Shown: positions 55,615-64,000 of the stretch, piece by piece
How the letters are laid out: each line of letters begins with the position of its first letter
Numbering within the stretch: position 1 is the stretch's first letter
Assembly (NCBI GenBank): GCA_038363925.1
Contig: JAQQWL010000015.1
Coordinates: forward strand, 1,922,001-1,986,000
Reading direction: 5' to 3'
DNA from: Apiospora phragmitis
Taxonomy: Eukaryota; Ascomycota; Sordariomycetes; Amphisphaeriales; Apiosporaceae
Length of the DNA stretch: 64,000 bases
Translations under genes and position numbers: made by a program
Notes under the pieces: generated by a model
Told to the model about the DNA's origin: nothing
The model's database searches: none
The model's input: the letters and a program-made list of their open reading frames with translations, nothing else

Positions 55615-58131
55615 ATGCCGACAGCATCCCTGAACCGATCCCGGAAGCGCAGTGCGGCTACGGCTGCTGTCACCTCGCCTGAGCAAGCCGACAGTAGTAC
55701 TCGGAAAACCCAAAAAGTCAGCCGGGCGGTACGTGAACAGAATTGCGGATTTGTACATTTCATCATGCCACCTGATCAAGTCTGATTAACCGAGTGGCAG
55801 TAATTAGTGTGACCAGTGTAAAGCAAGGAAGACGCGGTGCTCCGGAACGCTCCCCTGCGACAGGTGCGTGCTGCGCCGCCTCGCATGCGACTATGATGCC
55901 GACTACGCGCGCGGCCGCCCGCCCACACCACCGCCAAGGCTGTAAGGATTCTCCCGCATCCCTCTATCCCTCATCTGCGAGAGAGCCCCAATATTGATTT
56001 GGTATCTGATAGCATGGCGTCGGCACAGGTGCCAGGGCCGCCTACTGGCACCACTCCTCGGTCGGAGACGGGCTCATTGTCTCGGGGACAAGCTCAGACG
56101 ACGACGACGACGACGACGACGACGGGACCAAGCACCACCACCACTGCCACTACTCCAGGACAATCCCCGAGGAAGTGGAAGCCGCCGAGGTCGAACGGCA
56201 AGACTTCGATCCGACCTCGGGGCTTGCTTTCTTCCAGCGCGCCCACCAGCGCCTCGTTGCCAAGCAGACCCGGACTAGCATGAACCCCCATTCCTGAGCG
56301 GCAGCGGTGGTGAGCAGACTCAGCAGCTGCTAACGTCGGCCGGGGACAAGCCCCTTCTGCTCGGTACTTCTGCGAACAACGCCATCCTGAGCGGTGATCC
56401 GGGGCTGCCCGACTTCCCCAGCCTGGTCGAGTTCTACTTTGAAACATGTGTGGTGACGTATCGCATGTTCGCCCAACAGCGATCCGTCATGGTCTGGGCC
56501 CGGACGGCGCAGCATAACGCACAGCAGGGACAAGCCCTTGCCCAAGGTCTCGGGAACGCGAAAGCAGCTATTTTGCTAGCTATTGTGGCTATTGCCATTC
56601 TCAAGAGCGACCGCGCTCAGCTCCACGCATCAGCGAGTGATAGCAGGTTATGGGACGAACGACCGAGTCTGCAAAAGGCCGACCGCTACTACTCCATGGC
56701 CGCGTCGCTGGTTGAGACCGAGGTGGGCTTGCCATGCCTGGAGTCGACGCAGGCGAGGCTGGTCCAGGTCCTGTATCTGCTCCAGACCTCGCGCATGAAC
56801 AAGGCGTGGTACCTCCTCGGCACCACGTGGCACGTCGCGGCCGCTCTGGAGCTCCACCGACACCAAGGTCGCAAGCGGGGCAGTGCTCCTCCCGACTACA
56901 TCACGCTGCAGGGCCAGCGCCGCACCTTCTGGGTAGCGTACGCGATCGACGTATACCTCAGCGTGGTGCTGGGCCGACCCAGGCACATCCACGATGACGA
57001 TGTCGATCAGGAGCTGCCGGCGGCCATAAGCGACGAAGACATGGGCCTAGAGGGTCCAGTTTTACGCGTTGATAGAGATGAGGAGGACGAGGAAACGGAC
57101 AGCAACATGGACTCGGTTATAGCCCATGCCCAGCTGGCCCGAATCATCGGCACCATCTCAAGTGAGGTATACTTCATCAAGGATCTGCCCCGGAAGGAGC
57201 GACTGGCTGCCGCCTCCCGCTCCGGGCAGGAGCTCTCCGCGTGGCGGTCGCGTCTCCCTCCACATCTCAGCTCCGTGCAGCCACGGAGTCTGATCCCCGC
57301 CCTGCGTCGCCAAGCCATCGCCATGCGGCTCGCCTACTGCCACGCCGTCATGCATGCCAACCGACCCTTTCTCCTCGGCGGCGGCCATGGCCGGGACGCA
57401 GACGCAAACGCAGACGCGACCTCGGCGCTGGACGCAAGTATCGCCGAGTGCATCGCGTCGGCCAAGACGGCGCTGAAGACGGTCCAGTCCATGGCGGCCG
57501 ACAGCACGCTCCTACACGCTTTCTGGTGGACGCCCTACGTCACCTTTTGCGCCCTCGCCGTCGTCTACATCTGGGAGATCCAGCAGAGCGCCGGCGGGCG
57601 CGAGAGCTCCGACGAGGACCGCAAGGTGCTCGACTTGGCTGAGAAGTGCCACGCCCGGCTCGCCCGGTCCATGTCAGCCGACTCCCCGAGCTGGCGGTAC
57701 ACCGTGATCCTGGAGGAGCTGCGACACAGCGCCCGGGTCGAACAACACGCAGGAAGAAGCGTTCCGACGACGGATTATCTGGGACCCTCTTCTTCATCGG
57801 AAAGGTTGCTCACACATGCTGCTGCTGCTGCTGCCGGGTCCCAAGCAGTTTACGATGACCAATCGCAACATCCGTCATCTAATCCTACGGCTACAGCATA
57901 CGCTTATGATGATGAGGCGGCGGGGCGCTCGAATATCTGCGACACCCCCCTGTCGTTCTTCCAAGGCTGGCAAACCACCGACTGGAGAGACCTGGACGCT
58001 TCGGTAAGTCTTCGCAAAACGAAAATTGAAAACTATGTACATCTTTTGCTCACCTTCCGACACAGGCATTTGGCTTCTTCGAAAACATGACCGCATCGAT
58101 TGACGCATTTATCCCCGGTAATGGTATATGA
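55615..58131 (+). CDS. Zn2Cys6 transcription factor with Fungal_trans domain, at least two apparent frameshifts
   Basis: Exon 1 (55615-55728) ends SRA; exon 2 starts at 55808 with CDQCKARKTRCSGTLPC and CVLRRLACDYD, the six-Cys binuclear zinc cluster. Exon 2 can end at the gtaagg near 55943. The linker is hard to read: MASAQVPGPPTGTTPRSETG is open in one frame. A (ACG)n tract and PEEVEAAEVERQDFDPTSGL with AFFQRAHQRLVAKQTRT are in another. GGEQTQQLLTSAGDKPLLLG and the Fungal_trans domain are in a third. That domain includes LVEFYFETCVVTYRMF, LYLLQTSRMNKAWYLLGTTW, HVAAALELHRH, RRTFWVAYAIDVYLSVVLGR and HVDAFW-type C-terminal blocks. The C run at 56285-56289 appears one base short. The last exon is 58066-58131. 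It probably regulates the neighbouring lyase and permease genes (inference from position). Confidence 0.78.
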
Positions 58132-59737
58132 TTTTGTGACGATTATGCTGCTGGTCTTCTGTTACAAACCAAGTCGGATAGACTTTTGCGAATTGCTTGG
58201 AATACACGGCACCAGCTTGGCTATCCGCTCCAGGACCTATTTAGGAATAATGGCACGACCCATCCTTTCAGTGATTGGTGTGTACAAGGGCGCGTTGGTT
58301 ATTCCTGCATCGAGCACATGATTAAACTCCAATCACCGTGTCACGACTGCGACATCCGAAAAAGGATATGACGAGGATCAGTCATATCAGCGGGGTTTCT
58401 GCTATACTCTGCATGTGAGGAGAGGGACTTCGTGGCTACTTCTTCTCGTACGGGGGCCTCGAAGCGTCTATCATAGAAGTCGAAGAGACAATGAATGTGG
58501 CGTTTAGAATGAGTGAACGCGAGACAGGCCCTATGAAGCAGAACAGAATAGTAGTAGACTTTCCTCCCATTTACTGGAGACCCGAGCGACGACTGCTGAG
58601 GGAAGAGAGACATGAGATGCAAATATCTGTAGTGGGAATGCGGACTCGCCATCAAACAGTTGGTAGGCTGTGCATTCTAATGAATGACAGCCCGGCTGCA
58701 CCTTAAAACTCCGAAGAGTCCAAACATATTTCAATGCTACGCAAGGAACATGATAGAAAGACGAATGGATTGGAGCTTATATATACTCGGGGGCGCCCAT
58801 AAATCCATTGGCAAAGCGAGTGGACATTCGTAATGTAGAAGGCGAAGAAAGTATGGCGCAATAGAGGACTTGCTCAAGGCGATGCGACCAACCAGTCACG
58901 AACTGGCACATGCTTGCTGACTAGAGATGATCCATTGACCAAACGAAGCGACTAGGACGACCACCAGAACGCCCTCACCATCATGATTTCAGATCATTCA
59001 TGATTTAATAGCTATTAGTATCCATGCAGTCTAGTCTTTCAGGGAAATACCAGACAATCCTTGCCTCGCCTTGTCCGCGCATGCATTCGCATATAGGTCC
59101 CTATTCGTTGATTCACTTGCTAGTGTTCTATCCTGCCGCAACAACAACAACACCAAGACTCCATCCTCATGTCAGTCCAATCAACCTAATACGATCATGA
59201 TCATGATCGTACTGTGTGTATATGGGAGTGTGCGTGTCTCCGTGTCTGATGTATCGAATTGCGAAAACTTCCTTCATCATCAAACCCTTATGAAAAAAAA
59301 CCCATCCCTACTGTGGGATGTTGAAACAACAACGCCAATGCCCTGTATACAACACCCGCGTCACCATGCCAATGTCAGTCACTCAACTCATCGTTACCCA
59401 ATGCCGTAAAGAAACACATAACGCTCCCAGTGACTTGCCCGAAGAACAAATCGAAATCGATACCAGAGAAGAGGGAGAGTGAAAAGAGTCTATAAGATTG
59501 GACGCCTCATGACCACGTAACCAACCTCTTACAGACCCTCTTCAGAGTATCCCAATAACGTACCAATAAAGATGGATGACTCTTATCCTGGATAGTTAGT
59601 ATAGTCGAGCTCTCCTTCCAAGTAGTCCCCCCACTCAGCCCAACTGCGGGAGCGGTGCCACCCTCGGATGGCACCGCATCGTAAACCTTTGGGGGTTCGA
59701 TCGATCCCAGGAGCCACTTGATGGGGTTCGTCTTCTC
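58132..59737. other. intergenic, 1.6 kb
   Basis: Lies between the regulator's stop and the 3' end of the sterol glucosyltransferase-like gene (convergent). Only short frames without domains; no repeat or RNA gene recognised. Confidence 0.5.
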
Positions 59738-62700
59738 TTACGAAGCCACTGCTCCCGCCGGCTTACCCTTATCTGCCAACGCGCTCGGCTCTGTTTGATG
59801 GATGGCCTGCTTCTTGAGGATCTCGGGATCGAAGTCGTCGCCGGCGACCAAGGTCCAGCTCTCCTCCACATCGTCGTCGTCGTACAGCTCGGCACCGTTA
59901 GTGCTCTCGCTCACGCCAGTGGCGTCGGCCGTTGCGGCCATGGGCTTTCGTCCTTTGGACTTCTCCGTGCTGATGCTGCGCGCGTACTCGAGCTTGCTGT
60001 AGATGAACTGAATGGCGTTGTCGACTCCGTTTTCCTGTGTTGGACTCATGTTAGCGACCATGCTTCTTGTGCCATGGGAATCTAGCATGTTCTAAGTTAC
60101 ATACCTGTCGGATAGACTAGCCCAGCACCTTGGCCTTAGAAATCATTCGATCGTCGTGAGTGGCTCTCCACAGTGCTCTGGCGAAGCTGATAGCTCCCCA
60201 TTTCTTCATGGAGATGCCGACTCCCAGGTGCTCGACTCGAAGACCGTAGAAGAACTGGTCTCCAAAGAATGGACGGACAATAGTTGGAATGCCTGCGCGG
60301 ACTTGCGCCTGTAGTGCCACTGCCACCATGGTGGGCAGCGGCATCCACCTGGCGGAAGAGCCAGTCGTGTGCTGCACTCGAAATCTGGAAGATCTCGGGC
60401 GGCAGCTCCGGCTCCTCGGGCCGATTGAGAGCATCATCAGCCGCCACTAAGCCCTTCTCTGTCTTCTCCGTCTTGGTTCCCCGATCCGACCAGCCCTTGC
60501 TGAGCACAGCGCGAACATCCGATTTCAGGACAGCGTCGATAACTTCTTGCGTCATTTTGGCGACATCGGGCACGATGATGGAACCAAAGCCGATGTACAC
60601 CAATGTCTTGCCATCTTTTCGAGCCTGTTCGATAAACTGTCAAAGGTCCTTGGGCGGCGTCCAGTTCTCGCCTTCATCCAAGAACCAATAACCACTGACG
60701 TTGATCCAATCTGTATACTCGATGGGGGGAGCCACCACAGAAGGCGAAAAGTTGTAGACAAAAGGCACTTTGTTAGGGGCCATCTTGTCTATATTTGTCG
60801 CCGGAAGGTTAAGGAAATTGGCGCGCCACTTATTGATCTGTCGAGAGCTGAGTTGCCACATGGTATTGTCGAACAAGCTATACGACAGGTAGTTGAAGAA
60901 GCCGCCCATGTTCCGGTCAGCCGTCATGAAGGCATGGGGATACGCGCGCGTTCGCGTCCAGGGCATGGTGAAAGCGCGGAAGTAAGGGATGTACACCGCT
61001 TCGGCAATGTGGATACCAGCCATGGCAGAGGGAGACTCAATGAGGATCTCGGTGCCTTTACAGGCTTCCCAGGCGGACTCGAGGAGCCCATCAAGCCACG
61101 GTCGGAAAGAGCTAGTAGCTTCTTTGAAGAATCCGTAGCTGAAAGTGCCGTGCTCAATAATCAGTTTCATCAGATCAGCTGGGTCGCCCGCGACGGGCGC
61201 AAACTCAATACCATGGCCCTCGATCCAGCCTCTAAACTCTGCGTGCGTCGCAATCTTGGCTTTGTGGCCCTCGGCAATGAGGCTCTTGCATAGAGCTATG
61301 TATGGCTGGACGTCACCCCTTGATCAGATTGTTAAACAGGTGATCTTCATCGATTTGGTGGGCTGGAAATGGACCAGCGAGTCTTTGGCATCGTCAAACA
61401 AAATCGTGGGTCCATCGCCGTCATTCATCATGGATTGTTGATGAGGGAGCTGGTCCTGATCAGGGAATTCTTTAAGTCGCGCAGCGTTCAGGGCCTCACG
61501 CTCGGCAAGAGCATCCCTTGCCCGTTGAATATCCTCGCTGTCAAAATATTGGGACTCACGAATGAAGCGAGTACGCTCCAGGCTCTGCAATACTGACACG
61601 GCAGTCGTCTCGCAACACAGCCTGGCTAAGCTCGAAGAATAGCTCCTCGTGACCGCGAATGATGACCACCAAACCGTGGTAACCGAAACGGAAACCTTTC
61701 TCTTTGTCGACGGTTTCGATGTGGTTTAAGGGGAGAATTAACTTCTTTCGCGTTCCCGGTAGCAAGCTGCGATAGCAGAAATGCCGTTGGCTAAGGTAAA
61801 TCTTTCCATAGAGAGGCAGGACGTTGAGCATATGGCAGAAGTAAGTAGCCTGAAGCTTCTCCGACTCAGGAAGCACGAAGTGGGAGTGGAATCTCTCGTT
61901 AGCTCCCTTGGTGTCAGCTTCATCTTCCTCAACCTCGAAATTATCCTCTGGGTTTAAGGCTGTCGACTGTTCATAGTGTTTGCGACCGCCTTTCATAAAG
62001 CCCGAGACCTTTTCGACATAGCCCATGGACTCAGTGGCGAGTAGAATACCCATATGTCGACTCGTGCGATTCAGGTAGCCTGCGAAATGTCCAGCTCGCT
62101 GCAGCGGATAAGCGCCCATTTTGGCGATATTCTGCAAGGCAGGTGTTTGTCCGGCTTGAGCTTCGCCAGAGCCAGGGTCGACCACATGGCCGGTAGTTGC
62201 GGCGTGACGAGGGTGAGGGTATGCCTCGCTAAAGTTGGTTCGATTCTGGCCGCTACGGGCATTTTCCTGTCGGCTCTTATGTGACATGGAAGTAGACCGG
62301 CGGTTGAGGGTCGGTTTGTGAAAGACCTCGCTGCCTTGCAATATTTGGCTGGCCGTCGGATCTTCGATAGAGGAGGCAATCATGTTGGATAGACTAGGAT
62401 CCTCCGTGGATTGGGCAAAGGAATCCGACGACTCTTGATTGTCCGATCGCACCTCTACCTATTTCATGTTACCACGGCTACTGCTTAGGTTTCGATTGGC
62501 ACTGAAGCTTCGACGCGGAGAATCGTCTCGCACAAGGGTGTCCATGTCCAGGCTCCGACGACCGAGCTTTCTGATGGCATCAATACTACTGCGGCCAAAC
62601 TCCCCACTAGGCCGAATGGTACTCTCCCGAGGCATCGTAGGCGACACGGGCGAGAGTGTCGCCTTGACAGGCTCGCGGAACCTTGGCGATAGTAACTGTG

Positions 62701-64000
62701 AGCTTTCCATCTTGGACGTGTTTATGGACAAAGAACTGCGCTTCGACGATTGCGCCGCCGTGCCATCGAGGCGCTTTTTGGGTATCTGAAGCGGGCCTGG
62801 GTCGGCCGATTCCACGTCGCTATCGGTCGACTCGCCCACAAGCAGCTTCAGTAGCCGAATAGCGTCCTCGCCCTGATTAAAAAACGAGAAGAAGTACTCG
62901 TCAATGGCAAAAGTCTCATCATTGTCAATCACGAGAATCTTGACGGTATCAGCGAAGCCCAGATTGCTCATGTTGGTCTCTTCGACATCCATGACGTTGG
63001 CGATCGGCAAGGAAATCTTCACCGTGTCGCCATCGTTATGCGAGCGAAAGATGACTCGTTGCAAACTCTTCACCCACTCCTTGGCACTTGAAGCGCTGTC
63101 AGCACGGAAGTAGTATGTTCGCTGGTTGGCGGTGACCGAGAAGCTGACGTCATCTTTGTTCTTGTCGGTGATCTCGGCCGATATGCCATATCGAAGGTCA
63201 ACCTGGCCATGGGGGTAGTACAAGTTTGAGGCATCGTGGTAGTAGGATAATATATCCCCCTTTAGACGAAACCAGTATCGAGTGTACTTGGACGTCCGCT
63301 TGCCGCTCTTGGCCATGTACCCATCCTTTGTCACTTTATCATATAGCGAAGTTAGTATGATGCTCCGCTTTCACACATTTATAACATCGTTTACAGCTTT
63401 CTTGGATAGATATGCCCAAAAGCATATATGCTTGCTGGTGATGTACAAGTATCCATCCACCAAGACGCTGAGCAGTAGCCAGCAAGGGTATTCTGAAAGG
63501 GTTGGCATCGTCAGTCAGGTTGCGCGTACAGGGCTCCGGTTTCGATCTCGACATACCTCCTATGACCTCTTCCGCTTGGTTAAGCTCGAATATCTCCTTT
63601 AAGGCAAGCTGCAATTTCGTGGGATGCTCATCTCCAGACTCATCGTTAAGCGCGGCTTTTCTAAGGTCGCTGGATAATATCTCCAGGTCGAAGCTGGGCC
63701 TTGAAGACATCTCGTCTCTGGCCTCCAAGATACGACTCATTACGGGGGCCAGTATTTGCGTTCCATCATCCGAATGGCTCGACTCCGGATCTGAATAGCG
63801 CCGCGTGGGCGAGTCTGCTTCCTCGGTCGAAGATTTGTCCATCGCTTGTTTTTCAGACTTGAATGATCTGGACTTAGAGCGCGAGACGAAACTAGAGAGC
63901 GCAGACACCGATCGAGAAAGATTGCCCGAGACACGACGGCGATGTTTCTTATCGCTGTCCTTATCCTGGTCGCTTGATTTCTCCGATACTTTTCTCTTAG
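59738..64000 (-). pseudogene. atg26: sterol 3-beta-glucosyltransferase, ATG26 type, disrupted; 5' end outside the window
   Basis: Exons read here: beyond the window edge to 63557, 63492-63377, 63325-60105 and 60034-59738. The domain order is the ATG26 order. GRAM-1 has KLQLALKEIFEL and [22 protein letters not shown] has KSGKRTSKYTRYWFRLKGD and FRADSASSAKEWVKSLQRV. GRAM-2 has KEKGFRFGYHGLVVIIRGHE. The glycosyltransferase has [65 protein letters not shown] and [15 protein letters not shown], then [18 protein letters not shown]. In-frame stops lie at 62461-62459, 61326-61324 (replacing Gly of the GSRGD motif), 60642-60640 and 60119-60117. Frameshifts lie near 61600 and 60300. The enzyme would transfer glucose from UDP-glucose to sterols and serves pexophagy in some fungi. 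This copy looks non-functional or badly sequenced. Confidence 0.82.

Noticed and set aside
1..64000. CRISPR arrays, bacterial operons, riboswitches
   Set aside because: The DNA is fungal. No regularly spaced palindromic repeats with unique spacers were seen, and the only long arrays are simple-sequence repeats.

Overview
The window is nuclear DNA of a filamentous ascomycete, most likely a Sordariomycete and perhaps Sordariales. The reasons are short GT-AG introns with CTAAC-type branch sites, fungal-only families (Med5/NUT1, DUF4202, DUF6594, HET, Zn2Cys6 with Fungal_trans), dispersed 5S rRNA-like units behind TATA elements, and a pogo/Fot1-type transposon with the stop-codon signature of repeat-induced point mutation (RIP).

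Layout. 0.9-6.7 kb: a Q/N-rich SANT-like gene, a DUF4202 gene and a single-pass cell-wall-sensor-like gene, all on the minus strand. 6.7-13.9 kb: a gene desert. 13.9-19.5 kb: a conserved fungal gene and Mediator subunit 5. 20.3-33.0 kb: housekeeping and catabolic genes (LigB-type dioxygenase, a cysteine-less ALDH-like protein, a small unknown, a CocE/S15 hydrolase, a fumarylacetoacetase paralogue, TRAP-alpha, a CFEM-like membrane protein). 34.0-35.6 kb: a broken lectin-like gene. 36.4-51.1 kb: an accessory island with an intact DUF6594 gene, an unknown two-exon gene, a 1.4 kb inverted-repeat-bounded element, a HET-domain gene behind a ~200 bp hexanucleotide array, a decayed second DUF6594 gene, two truncated 5S rRNA copies, a decayed TPR gene, a complete TA-flanked pogo element and an aquaporin stub. 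51.3-58.1 kb: a probable three-gene catabolic cluster (DHDPS-family lyase and MFS permease divergently transcribed, then a Zn2Cys6 regulator). 59.7 kb to the end: a sterol glucosyltransferase (ATG26-type) gene with many disruptions that runs off the window.

A pattern crosses the window. Many otherwise conserved genes carry single-base indels, often in homopolymers (Med5, TRAP-alpha, ALDH, LigB, the transcription factor and others), while about a dozen genes are intact. Consensus errors in the assembly are the leading explanation for the isolated indels. The lectin-like and ATG26-type genes also carry several in-frame stops and are better candidates for real pseudogenes. The pogo element is different again: eight in-frame stops, no frameshift, and every stop explicable by a C:G to T:A transition.
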